From the NCBI GenBank assembly GCA_033182465.1, contig CP137318.1:2728001-2792000 (forward strand): DNA of 64,000 nucleotides. The letters are read 5' to 3'. Positions 50,561 to 62,782 of the stretch are shown one piece after another. Below the pieces are notes generated by a model. That model saw nothing but the letters and a program-made list of their open reading frames with translations, made no database searches and had not been told where the DNA came from. Position 1 is the first letter of the stretch. Each line of letters begins with the position of its first letter. Position numbers and translations under genes: made by a program. The stretch comes from Sanghuangporus weigelae. Taxonomy: Eukaryota > Basidiomycota > Agaricomycetes > Hymenochaetales > Hymenochaetaceae.

Positions 50561-52097
50561 CTAATCCCATAGGCTGCCAGCCTCGCCATCATCCATAGCG
50601 AGAACACCCTGAACCTCTCGCAGAGGTTCGTAGTCGCCCACGCTTCCAGCACCGTTGGCAAGCGCTAAACTTAAGGCTTCCATGTCTTTCTCCGTACGTT
50701 TTGACATGCGATTTGAGAACGGGTCCGTGTAACCACCGGAGCCAATTTCCGCACTTCCCAACAGGCTCTGACGGACAGGGGATGACGAAAGTAAATTTCC
50801 ACTTCCCGTTGCGAGCGAAACAGGAGACGGAGCATTAGCACCGAGAGATAGGTGCGATGAGTTGTTTGAGGTTGAGAAAGAGAATGTTAAGGACGGCGGG
50901 CTATGCTTCACTGTGGACAGAGGCTTTGATCGGAAACGGAGAGCGCGTCTATTGCGCATTCGATCGGCAACACTACCACTGGAGCTTGTGATCCCTTCCT
51001 CGTCATCTGATGAGTCTGAGTATCCCGATGCTGACGGCGAAGAGCTACGCTCCCGACTGCGAAGGGGTATCGGGAATGGCAATGAATGGGTTTGAGCATC
51101 AGACACGACGTCTTGATAGCTCATTGCGCTGAGCGATACGGCACGCTTCTTAGAAGGCGACGAAGCTCGGAATTCGTCCGAGCCCGATGCACAGTTGGAA
51201 CGGATCTCAACGTCAGTTATTCCGTCCTCGGAATCGCTTGCTTTCCCACGATTCGTGCTCATGTCTGCTCGGTGTATGCTGCGTTGCCGAGCCGATAAGG
51301 GCGACGGTCGTTTTCGACCTCGCTTGTAGTGTGCTTGTTTGCACCCAGACCCATCGAAGAGTGACGGTAAAGTGTTACTACGAGAGGGACCTCCGGTTCT
51401 ATGCGCTTCAAGTTCACGCATACGTCGGACGAAGCCTTCGCCTGCCTCTGAGACGGTCTTCCGTAGCTCGTCAAAGGCATCTGAGTGCATCTGCTCCAGG
51501 CCTTCCACGTGTTGATCATGAGTATTCGAACCGGAGAATAACCCACTACGCGAAGCGGACGATCCCTGCGTCTGCTTTGCGATTGACGACGACACCTTGG
51601 ATGGGAAGAATTGGAACGCATCCGACGTCGTTGCGAACCGCGGATGGGGTGTTGAGGGTGCGGACATCGATAAGGAACTAGACAAGGGTTGCGATTCTGT
51701 GACGGGTGAGCTGGGCATTGGCTCGTCGCAGGACTCCATATCGGCGTCCTCTGAAAAGCTCTACATAACGAAGCACATAAAAGGCGAAGTTAGGTGCTGA
51801 GGTGTGGAAATGCGAAACGCGGCATACCTCAGGATCACGCCTGGCTCTCTTACCTCGCCTCCACGCCTCCACGTCCCATTTCTGGGGTGGCTGGGCGGCA
51901 AGCACGGAGGCATGAGAAAAGGGAGATTTGGAAGGAACTGCAAGGATACCGCATGCCTGCCTTCCGATCAAGAATGGTGTGCGAACAGCATGATTGCGAT
52001 AGTTGTCAGATCTTGTCACTGGTGAGGAGGAGGGAGAGGAGAGAGAAGTGTGAGATCTTGAGCGGCGGTGGGAGGCACGGAACGGCGATGAGGACAT
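50561..52097 (-). CDS. Disordered Ser/Pro-rich protein, unrecognised
   Basis: About 480 residues in two exons. Start 'MSSSPFRASHRRSRSHTSLS' at 52097; the first exon ends '..EAWRRGKRARRDPE' and joins 'SFSEDADMESCDEP' through a GT-AG intron. The rest is rich in Ser, Pro and Arg with acidic patches ('SDSSDDEEGITSSSG') and basic clusters ('SPSKKRAVSLSAM'). A short helical stretch 'EGLEQMHSDAFDELRKTVSE' may be a coiled coil. The end is 'GVLAMDDGEAGSLWD'. No domain recognised. Many SP/TP sites suggest a kinase substrate, perhaps nuclear. Codon use and frame length (392 codons open in one exon) support a real gene. Confidence 0.7.
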
Positions 52098-53506
52098 AGG
52101 CACCGATGAAAGGACGAAGGAGAGACGTCGGTGTCGACGGTGGTGACGACGACGGAGATACTTGGAAGTAAACGGCGTCTTTCAGTGAGGGTGTGAGGGA
52201 GGGTAGTGTGGTGGAGGAATAATTATAAATATACAATGTATCATCAGTACGTGGTGTCCGGGGTCAAGCTTTTCCAGTTCACTCACTTTGCCGTCTCAAC
52301 TCGACTTTCCATTCAACTATCGCTATTTTGGCCTCTTTTTGCTCCCCACATTGCGCCAGATCTCGAGTGCATCTTCTGTCCCGCTCCAGGCAAAGAAAAC
52401 GAATCTATTCCTTCGTTTTCGTGAACAGACGCATTTGTAACTGATGTCATAGCTCGATACACTCCACGTATACGCTATCATGTTCATGTTAGTGTCAGCT
52501 GGCCGCGCCTCAGTCAGGGGTCGCATATCCTAGTTCTTCAGAGATTGGCGCTCACGGTTTGATGTGCTACTACTGCGACCAACTTGACCCGATTTTATCG
52601 CGATGCTTGGCTGGCTCCACATGCCCTATGCTATCCACGGGCTGCCGTTCGTTCAACAGGCGCTCGATGCTCGAAGAGTCGAGACACTAAGCGCGGCTGA
52701 AACAGACCTGAACGACGGCGGCTTCAACTTCGGAGGCACTTACAGTTGGCTCGCGTGTCTCGCCTATGATGATACGATGCGTCACGAGTCTGGGTCTCCA
52801 CGGCGGACTGCGAACACCCCCAATGGCTTCTTTACGCTTCGCCGGACCCAACCACTTCGAACGTCTTGTTCACTTTCCAGATACGTTCATGGAAGATCAC
52901 TGGGCGATAGAGGCACACTTCGATTCTTCGCTCCGAAATCCCGTTTATCTCAGAAAAGCAAAAGTTCAAACTATCGATCTCTTCAATCATTACTCTATCG
53001 TCTACATGCTCTCTCATACACCTCTTCTAACTTCTATTCTTCCTTGCCTTAGGGGTGCTCCAACAACTTTCAAATGTGAACGTATCTCGCATTGGCCGAT
53101 AGCATGAGCATCTCCCGTGCTATCCGATTACACTTGGCAAAGTAATTGAGATTTTGAAGCACCCATAAGCGCCCTTGCCTTGTCCTCCTATTCTTTCGCG
53201 ACTTACTCGAATATATCTCCCGGGTGGGAAGTTCATATCAAGCATACGAACTTTCGCTGCTCGGCCGATATATCACAGTCAAGTGATGTCATTAAGATAT
53301 TATTACTATCGAATTTGAGTTATGGCGATACTGCATCTTTTTTGTTTTCTACACTACAAATGGGTCGGAAGAGTATAGATAACAAATACATAATACATGA
53401 CTATGATAGTGAATCTGAGACGACATTGATTTTCCGGCGTCTGGCTATACACTCAATTCTTCAATGGTTGCCTTTCGTCGGGTCGGTAGTGGTTATGATG
53501 ATTTGT
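52098..53506. other. Unresolved 1.4-kb region
   Basis: Between the disordered protein start and the 3' end of the large unrecognised gene. A plus-strand frame around 52603-53107 gives fairly protein-like sequence ('NHFERLVHFPDTFMEDHWAI'), but start, splice pattern and family are all unclear, and two overlapping frames compete. I do not call a gene here. The left part must carry the promoter for the minus-strand gene. Confidence 0.35.
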
Positions 53507-56500
53507 TCAAGTCTGCTTCAGTCTTTTTCAACTATTCAGGCAAATTTGACAGATTCTTTCAGTGCCAGTCGGGCTGGAAGAATTCTTACTTACCTTCTCC
53601 AAGAAATTCTCGCAAGTCCGGACGAGATGCAGATCGAATTTCTTGAATCCTTCTCTGTCCGGTTGAGTTCCATCCGCACCATCGGCCTCCTCGTCGCCAT
53701 TCAAACGTCCGTCTTTGGCGGCATTTACAAGTCTTTCAAGTGAGGCGTAGAGACTGATAGTCAGTGGGGAATCTAGCAGGAGATGCACTGAATATCGAAA
53801 AGATTCCGCGATGTTTGAAACCCCGGAAAGTCAGCATTCCAACGCTTTGATGTGCAATGAATGATTCAAGGCCGGACCTACGACAGTATCGCTACGCTTC
53901 AGCACGGCTTCGAGCGCAGTACAGATTCTCTCCGCCGCATTCGCAAATTTCTCCGTTTTATTTCCCGAGAATGACTCGGGAGATGTTTCATCAAATTCCG
54001 GGACGATATTTCCTTCCTGAAAAAGCAGTTCACCACGATCTTCCTCGAGGTGTCCGTTTACAAGGAGAAGCAGTGTATCTCGAAGGTAGTCCCATGCCTC
54101 GGTTACCAACAAGGTATCCATAGTCTTTTTGACCGTAAGTGAGACGTACGAAGCGAACGCAGCTGATGAATTTGATAATTGATAATCGGCGAGTAAGTTG
54201 CTGGAGAATGGTTTGATACTTCACAGCATAGCAAAAAGACTGACCAGCGAGCTGCAGATCACCGCAAGTTACATCAAGCGCAAGATTAAACGCCTCTTCA
54301 TCGTCCCAAGTCTTGTGAAGCTTCACAGCTGGGGATCCTTCGTTGCTCTTCGGTGCTATACTCATCCTATCCTTCCCGTTCCGGTCTCCGAACCTAGCCG
54401 TCTGACATTGCACGTATGCATATCCAAGACAGTTCAGAAGAGCTTTCCTCAATGCCAGTGTACCGATACATTTTGAGAGAAACTTGACGAGATCGGAAAG
54501 TAGCTGGAAGGTCGTCACAGGAATACATCTTGTCGCATTGTGCTTGTAAAATAGGGATATCAAGTCCAGGAGGGCAACAAGCCCAACGGCAACACCTGGG
54601 TTGAGTAAGAAACGGCCAGTGATATCCGCAGTGACCATACTGAACAATATTTTTAGGCCGAAACTATAGAAGAACCGTTTAATAGACTCACCGCGAGGCC
54701 TTCGCAATGGCTGCTTGTGTGTGTGAATCAAATCTGAATCATTAACAAGGCAAGTGACTTACTACCCGCAAACTTGGAAAAGAAAGGTACGTTCTTCTGG
54801 AGCGAAAGGAGAACCTTCTCCGCTATTTCTGACTTCAAGGCGTTCAAGCCGCGAACTACCTCGCTTTTGACTGCAATCATTCGATTTAGTAATTCCGGTT
54901 ATCATGTTAAATGACCCACACCTTTTGAAGCCGCCTCGTCATTATTCTCTCCCAACTCAGCAAACAATAAAATTAATCGGTCAGCAACAACGGATATGTC
55001 GTCGGATGACAGCATATCGCCACACGCCTCAATGAGTTCCGCGATGCACCACGTTGTGCGATAGAGCCGTACACAGCTCAGTCTGTTTTCGGGGATGTAT
55101 TTTCTGTCGTTCTCGTCGCAAATCTGGTGCTGGATGCTCAAGTCAGTTGGAATCCGTAGAAAGCTTAAAAACTTTTCACAAAGAGTGCAATTAATGATGA
55201 GCGCGGGTTCATCCTCAAGACCGCTCTGAGAAACTGTGATGCTCCGAACGAAAGAAAAAATGTATCCCTCTCGTCCCGCATGCGACCTTTGTCCCACAGT
55301 CTCATAGGCAGTGATTTGTCAAAGTGACATAGCCAATTCTTTGTCTACCATTTAGATGAGCAGAAAATCACCATTCAAAGTGGACGAGATTACCATCAAT
55401 ACCACAGTATCAAAGCCGATAATTCTTGGGTCGTCCCATTTCTCCCACGCCCAAGGAACCGTGTTACCCCAGTGCAGAAGAATAGTCTGCGCGTCATCTA
55501 GATTATCCAAGGCCCGAGGTTCTTCTAATTGCTCTGAACTAGGCGGGAAAATATATTGCATGAGTTCAAGCGAGCAGGCCAATGTATGCGGCTGGAACGG
55601 TTCCAAGCTTCGGCCTTTGTGACGCTGAGAAGCAGCTTGTGCAGACTAAGTGGAATGAATGAATGAATTGTTCATTCTTAGATCCTGTGCAAACATCACT
55701 CACGGAATACAAGACGATCGCCATTGCATGAGCAATCTTTATTGGGACAAGAGTGAGGCCGCTCTCAGGAAAACCTAATGCTCTAGCCTGAACGACAAAT
55801 TCTTCCAGGAGAGGCTGCAAGCATTCAGTAATGTACTCTGGATTAGAGCTTTGTTCTGTAAATCGACAGGTAATCAGAACATGGAAAAGGCATTCTTACT
55901 CAGCTTCTGCCCATGGATCACGATTCTCGAGATCCGACCTCACTACGAAAGATGCAAACAGCAAGCATAAAACTAGTCGCTTTGAAGCAGGGGAAGAGTA
56001 TTCGGATCGCAGGAGTCCTGAGAGTTGTAGCCGCGTATCTAAATGAACGCATTAATTTGTCAATGAGACTCATCCACTCCAATAGATTGCAAGTCCTCAC
56101 GTGGTAGCTGTAAAGCGACGCGTAGATCGTCTTCTTCTTTGTGGTTGGAGACTACAGGTAGTTCATCTCGTTTCCTGGAATTATGCCTACAGCCTGCTAT
56201 GCACGAGACGCAATCCCAGCACCGAGCAAAAATACGGTCAACCGAGCAGAATATCACGTCACCATGACAATCTATAAAGGCATTTTGAAGCAGCTGGCTG
56301 CGAATGTCGAGTAGAATACTCAAGAAAGCAACATCAACTGAGCAGAACCGCTATAGTGTCAGTGCACAGAAGTCGGGCCAAGATGAGCTTACAAAAGCAG
56401 ATGATACAGTCAATGTAGTATTGGTCTTTACATTCGTCTAAGAGTCCGGTAGTCCTTGCCTCAAGGAAGAGAAGAATATCGTTGAAACACACATCCAGTT

Positions 56501-56794
56501 CTTGAGCAACAGCTTCATCCTGCATATAGACGTCAATTGCCCGCAAGTAAAAGACAGACGGAGACCGACTCGAAGAAAACTCTTTGCGTCATCACCGATC
56601 ACGCGCAGCCTATTGACAGCAAGGATAGCATTCCTCGAAATACTTTCAACGGTTCTGGTGAGATCTCTCGATGAAGTAGCCTTGTTATCGTCAGAAACAA
56701 CTCTACTGGCAAGTTCAATAGGCCCAATAATTGGACCAGACGCAGATGCAGCCGAATTATCGGAACTATAATCGGTAACGCTCTCTTGTGACAT
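53507..56794 (-). CDS. Large unrecognised helical protein (HEAT/armadillo-like?)
   Basis: Multi-exon gene starting 'MSQESVTDYSSDNSAASASG' at 56794. Coding stretches in order include 'DEAVAQELDVCFNDILLFLE', 'VDVAFLSILLDIRSQLLQNA', 'KRLVLCLLFASFVVRSDLEN', 'QPLLEEFVVQARALGFPESG', 'WGNTVPWAWEKWDDPRIIGF', 'RLYRTTWCIAELIEACGDML' and 'AVGLVALLDLISLFYKHNAT'. The last recognised exon has 'YASLERLVNAAKDGRLNGDE' and 'HLVRTCENFLEK'; it ends by splicing (stop at 53507) or reading through (53528). The pieces are leucine-rich amphipathic helices of 30-50 residues, as in HEAT/armadillo proteins, but no family was identified. More than ten exons; internal borders are approximate. Confidence 0.6.
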
Positions 56795-57001
56795 AGCCAG
56801 CTATGGTTTCAGACGCGGCAGGTGTGAAGATTTGGAGGAGAGACGCTCAGAGCTCAGACGCGTGTACGCGGACACGAGACTACGCATCAAAGGCACAGCC
56901 ACGATCAAGTCGTCATAAGGCGTGAATTGATCTCAAGCAAACAAGCCAGTACTTTCTTTCTTGATATATCTTTTTGTCTATAGTCTTCAAAGCAAAACAT
57001 T

Positions 57002-59658
57002 ATGTCTGGTTTGATTCCTAGAGGCGAGAAATCACTTTCGCTTCATAGGAGCCCAGTATAATTGAGTTGGTTTCCTCCAGATTTCCGTCCGACCCCGGCA
57101 AGCATTCCTCCGGAGCATTGTAACTTCAGGATGACTCTTCCGAAAGGCTCGAATTTGCCCGTTAGCATACATCCTCTAGTGAGTAGGCAAATTGAGCTGA
57201 TGTAGGGTGCGAGAACTCATCAGATTACTTTGCGGACGCGTAGAATCCCGTGCAGTTCGTTCTGCGCGGAGCTACCATCTATCCTCATAAGCTTGCTCTG
57301 GCTCACCCCGATGTAGAGAATCCGGTTGCTTTTACGTACTCTGTGTGGTAGGTGTATCTCTTGGACACGTACCTGCTTTACATAAAGCACATCGAAAATG
57401 CCCAGGGCCCAAAGAATACAAAATCTCGCTTATGCTTTGATTTGGTCCGGAATCAAACCGGGAGAGAGAGTGGCTATAGTAGCACCTAACATGTAAGCTT
57501 ATTTTTGGATCACTGAACCTTTCAAATAATATCACGTCACTTTCAGTCCAATGATGGCAGGTGAGCAGATTCACTCAATCTAAAGAACCCCTACAATGAC
57601 CGAGTCGCAGATGCGCTGCAGGGCGTGCTTGCCGCTCGCGCGATACTTGTACCGATAAACATCAGACTGACAAAGAACGAAGTCACTTATATAATTGAGC
57701 ATTCCGGAGCGAAGCTGATACTTGTCGATTATGAATTCGTTCATCTCGCGAGCGATGCGAAGGTCCCAGTCATTGTTTGTAAGGATACCGGAAGGTTTGG
57801 CTGTCCCTATGAAGAGTTCCTATCAAAGGGCCGCCAGCATAGTAACGAAAGGGGCTGGCCCGGTCTCGAGATGGAACTAGATGAGAATGCAGCAGCGCTA
57901 CTATGCTACACGTAAGCTACTTGCATATGCTGAGGTCAAGCCCGTTGAGCTTGTTTAATACTCTAGGTCTGGTACAACAGGAAGACCGAAAGGGGCTCTG
58001 CTCACGTTGAGAGGTGAGGCTTGAGTGGATACACGATCAACGTCTCTTGAGTTAAGAATTCATTGCAGGCTTATACCTGGGTGCGGTTGGAAATGCTTAT
58101 GAAGCAAGGTTGGCCTCAATGTAAATGACATCTTGCATTTGAACGAATTCTTCCTCGATAGAATGACGCCTGATTCGGTCTATCTGTGGTACATCTAATG
58201 GAGGGTCATCATGCATAGCGACGAATAGCTAAGTAGATATTCAGGGTTCTACCGATGTTTCACGTCGCTGGCTGGACTTTCCCATGGGTCATTACTTTCT
58301 CATTCGCATCCCAGGTCCGCCGCGTCTTGTGTTCGAGTTTCAGTTTTTGCTGAAATATATATCTTACTTCAGATCACTCAACGCGTTGTGTCAACTGCTC
58401 ATATCTGGAGGCATTTGCGACATTCCGGCGTTTCACATTATTGCGGAGCGCCAACTGTCTAGGTATTGGACTCTAATTACCGATTTTATACAGTCCCTGA
58501 TAGCTTACGCGCGCTTGATGGATCAGATCGGAATAGTAACTCATTCAGATGCGGTGAAGCTAGAGAAACCCGTAAATACAATAGCCGGAGGTTCTGCTCC
58601 GACTGCGCATCTTGTTGGCGAGCTCGAAAAGAAGAATATTCATATTGTTCACTTATACGGTTTAACGTGAGTCTCGTCTAACATCAATAAGAATCACTCT
58701 TATCTTATTTCTAGGGAGGTATGACACGCCATGCATTTCAACTTTCGAGCTCAGCAATGTGTACTAGACCTATGGGCCTCTCACTCGCAACTACGAGCAA
58801 CCGGCCTGGAAGGATCTATCTCTTGAGGAACGAGCGAAGTTCATGGCCCGGCAAGGTCATGCCTTCTCTACTGCTCAAGAGATTCGAGTCGTCTACCAAG
58901 ATGATAACGAGAAACTTACGGATGTACCTGCCGACGGTAAGACAGTCGGAGAGGTTGTAGCTCGAGGCAACACAGTTATGAAAGAGGTGTGACGAGTATA
59001 AACCATTTAATGCGTTTCTGTTGACTGGTCTATCCTTAGTACTTTCGCGATCCCGACGCCACAAAGAAGGCTTTCAGAGGTGGATATTTCGGTACTGGCG
59101 ACCTTGCTGTACTACACGAGGATGGCAGCATTTCAATCCAGGATAGAAGCAAGGACATCATCATATCAGGTGGCGAGGTAATGTATCTGTATCATATCCA
59201 GATAGAGCGAAGTACTATAGCTAACATGGGTAATAAAGAACGCTTCGAGTTTAGCAATTGAACAAGGTCAGTTGTTTATTGTGGATATGCGAGTTAAGTT
59301 TATTGAGACATGATATTCAGAACTGGCTGAGCATCCAGCCGTCCATGAGGTAGCGGTGGTGGCGAGGCCGCACCCTAAGTGGGGTGAACGTCCGATGGCG
59401 TTCGTTATACTCACACCGGCAGCGGAAAAGGAATATGCGGGGAGACACAAAGAGTTCGAAAAAGACCTAAAGGTGTTCGCGAAAACACGCCTTCCGGGAT
59501 TTGCGTGTCCGGAATGGGTGCAAGTTGTGGATGAACTTTCTGTAAGTCTACGTACAATGTGCTTTCGGCATAGCAATCCTTACTCTTGGCCTGGATAGAA
59601 AACTTCGACAGGCAAGATCATGAAAACGGCGCTTCGCGGCTTCGTTGCCAGATTATGA
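57002..59658 (+). CDS. AMP-dependent acyl-CoA synthetase-like ligase, tandem copy 1
   Basis: Adenylate-forming enzyme that activates a carboxylic acid with ATP and CoA. Blocks: '[16 protein letters not shown]', '[20 protein letters not shown]', the P-loop '[20 protein letters not shown]', '[18 protein letters not shown]', 'LYGLTETYGPLTRNYEQPAW', 'GYFGTGDLAVLHEDGSISIQ', '[20 protein letters not shown]' and '[19 protein letters not shown]', whose last three residues ARL fit a PTS1 peroxisome signal. Exons as small as 4 nt (58715-58718) and 14 nt (57547-57560). Two oddities: intron 1 (57024-57080) starts GC, and an exon end at 58460-58462 reads TAG where copy 2 has CAG. It may be decaying or rely on an alternative donor at 58457. 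Confidence 0.83.
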
Positions 59659-59935
59659 CGCTACTATATGATGTACTTGTACCCTTCGATGATTTGAAAC
59701 AAATATATCAGGCAAACTAGCGGAAGGTCTATAGCGGTGAAGACCTGGACTAGTATGGGAATTTCGGAATTTCATAGGCGTGTGATTGACGAATGATCAT
59801 GGGACGGGACGTTGTATATTACACAGCCACAACTCGACTCGATCATGGGGCGTCATATAAAAATATAATGGTCTCTGCCACGGGTCGCACTCTCTTTCTT
59901 GTCTTCTCGACGTCCACTTTTGTCACTTGCATAGC

Positions 59936-62623
59936 ATGTCCATCTTGACTCCTCATGGTGAGCAAGGCCTTCGTCTTTCTCATAGTGGCGTTTCTAAATT
60001 CCAATCTAGGATTCCGACCGACTCCTGCAAGTATACCTCCAGAGCATTGTTGCTTCAGAATGAAGCTTCCAGAGGGAACAAAGCTGCCCGTTAATTTCCA
60101 TCCTCTGGTAAGCAATTGAGTCGAAGATTGGAAGCTCCATTGATATGTAGTACTGGTTCCGCGCTTCCAGAACCCCTTGCAATTTGTTCTCAGAGGAGCC
60201 ACGATCTATCCTCATAAGCTTGCTTTGGCACATCCGGATGTAGAGAAGCCCGTTGCATATACCTACTCAGTATGGTATGCCAATGAACTGCTTCTTTGCG
60301 CGTACGTTTAAGCTGAATAAACCCAGGGTACAGCGAATCCAGAATCTCGCGTATGCTTTCATCTGGTCTGGAATCAAACCTGGTGATAGAGTTGCAATAA
60401 TATCGCCTAATACGTAAGATTCCTTTACTACTTGTATGACGTCATATGATATTGATTTTTGGTCCGTTTAGGCCAATGATGGCAGGTAATGGCAATTTTC
60501 AATTTGTTAGTGACTATAAATTGACCGGTTTCCAGAGGCATTGCAGGCAGTCTTAGCTGCTCGTGCAATTCTCACGCCGATTAATACCAGACTGACTAAG
60601 AGCGAGGTCAACTACATACTTGAGCATTCCGGAGCGAAGCTGATACTCGTTGATCACGAATACGTTCATTTCACCAAAGATGCCAAAGTTCCTGTCATAG
60701 TCAGCAAGGATACTGGAAGATTCGGGTGCCCTTATGAGGAATTCTTGACAAAGAGTAGACAGCACAGTATCGAGAAAGGCTGGCCCGGATTGCAGATGGA
60801 AGTTGATGAAGATGCGGGAGCGATGCTCTGTTATACGTGAGTCGGATTTAAAAGAATTTCTCAGCCTCGCGGCCCGTAGAGATTGACTGATATTGTATAG
60901 TTCGGGCACTACTGGAAGGCCGAAGGGAGTCCTCACAACTTTAAGAGGTAAAATGGTTACGATGCTACGAGTCCAAAATGCGATTTAATCTCTAATACGT
61001 GCAGGGACATATCTGGCCGCTGTGGCCAATGCATATGAAGCTAGGTAGATTCTAAAGGCCGGAACTTGCCTCTTTCTTTAATTTCTTCATCCGCAGAATG
61101 ACTCCTGAGTCTGTCTACTTGTGGTACGTAGAATCGCGCAAGGAAGCTAACATCATCAAGCAAATCCAACTACTTTTAATAGGGTTTTGCCCATGTTTCA
61201 TGCTGCTGGATGGACGTTTCCGTGGTCCATAACCTTCTCATTTGCTACCCAGGTCTAGTAGCATATTGATAATCTCTTCGCTGATCAAAGGTTCTGACGA
61301 ATGTACAGATTACTCAACGTTCCGTTTCGGATCCTCAGATTTGGTGGCACTTTTTGAACTCCGGAGTATCACATTATTGTGGTGCACCTACAGTCCAGGT
61401 ATTGTATTCGTGACCGTATATCTAGTTATCGGCTCGTTTTTACAACGAGTTTGGGTATTGGTGATTTAGCTCGGCATCGTAACACATCCGGACGCAAGGA
61501 TACTAGAGAGATCCGTGAATGCTATCATCGCTGGCTCCGCTCCCACAGCGCATCTAATCGGTGAACTCGAGAAAAAGAACATTCATGTTGTCCATGTCTA
61601 CGGTCTAACGTATGTTCAGTTTGTTCTGCGTGAAATTATGGACTAATACCAAACTAGGGAGGTATGGAGATTCATTTCGAGGCTGCAACAAACTCACGCG
61701 GAATATAGACGTATGGTCCTTTCACTCGAGGTTACGCTCAGCCTTTTTGGAAAGACATCTCTCTTGAGGCACGAGCAAAGTTTATGGCACGGCAAGGCCA
61801 TGCCTTTGCAACTGCACAGGATGTGCGAGTCGTCTATCAGGATGATAGTGATGAGCTTACAGATGTGCCCGCCGACGGCAAGACAGTCGGTGAAGTCGTG
61901 ACCAGGGGTAATATCGTTATGAAGGAGGTGAGCGAGTCTCACATACCCATGGACAATGAGCAGTTAGGTAAAATATTTCCTACACTCGACAGTATTTCCA
62001 AGATCCAGAGGCGACTAAGAAAGCTTTCCGCGGTGGCTATTTTGCATCTGGAGATCTTGCAGTTATGCATGAAGACGGGAGCATCGCTATCCAGGACCGG
62101 AGCAAGGACATCATCATTTCAGGAGGCGAAGTCCGTTGATTTCATGTCATTTACTTAGCCAAGTCCAACTGACCCGCGTGAATCAAGAACGCTTCAAGCC
62201 TGGCGATTGAACAAGGTCAGTTACATCATTCATGTGCATGCGTTTGTAAAAATAAACAAGTTATTGACCATGAACATCAGAATTAGCAGAGCATCCGGCT
62301 GTGCATGAGGTTGCAGTTGTGGCAAGACCTCACTCGAAATGGGGTGAGCGCCCAATGGCGTTCGTAATTCTTACTCCAGTGGCCGAAAGGGAGTATGCGG
62401 GACGGCATCATGATTTCGAAGTAGACCTGAAGAAGTTCGCGAAGACACGTCTTCCTGGATTTGCCTGCCCTGAGTGGGTGCGAATATTAGATGAACTACC
62501 GGTGCGGCCTTGATTTCCTTGACTGCGTTCAGTTTGAGTCGAGCCTTATCTTCTTTTATCCAGAAAACATCAACAGGCAAAATCATGAAGACAGCCTTGC
62601 GCGGAATTGTCGCCAAATTATGA
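59936..62623 (+). CDS. AMP-dependent acyl-CoA synthetase-like ligase, tandem copy 2
   Basis: Close paralogue of copy 1, 277 bp downstream, same exon plan. Start at 59936 '[15 protein letters not shown]'. Intact blocks: '[20 protein letters not shown]', '[16 protein letters not shown]', '[20 protein letters not shown]', '[20 protein letters not shown]', '[20 protein letters not shown]', '[17 protein letters not shown]' and '[19 protein letters not shown]'. The end AKL is a classic PTS1, so a peroxisomal enzyme is likely. It carries the same 4-nt (61658-61661) and 14-nt (60472-60485) exons as copy 1. All donors read as GT in my model. Catalytic Lys in the final GK motif is present. Probable role: peroxisomal activation of a fatty or aromatic acid; the substrate is not clear. 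Confidence 0.88.
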
Positions 62624-62782
62624 ATAGTATAGAAACTATCGTACCTCAACAAGAAAATAACATTGTAAAGGCTACATATTTCGTGTCTAATATTACGAGG
62701 GGGTATATGCCTACAAGATGCAAATAGATGATATTGTGTTGAATGGTGCACGTCAGACGGAGGAAAGAAAGAATGCCGTAGT

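Noticed and set aside
53180-53743. Plus-strand hydrophobic open frame
   Set aside because: Overlaps the last exon of the minus-strand gene in antisense and has no ATG at its start.
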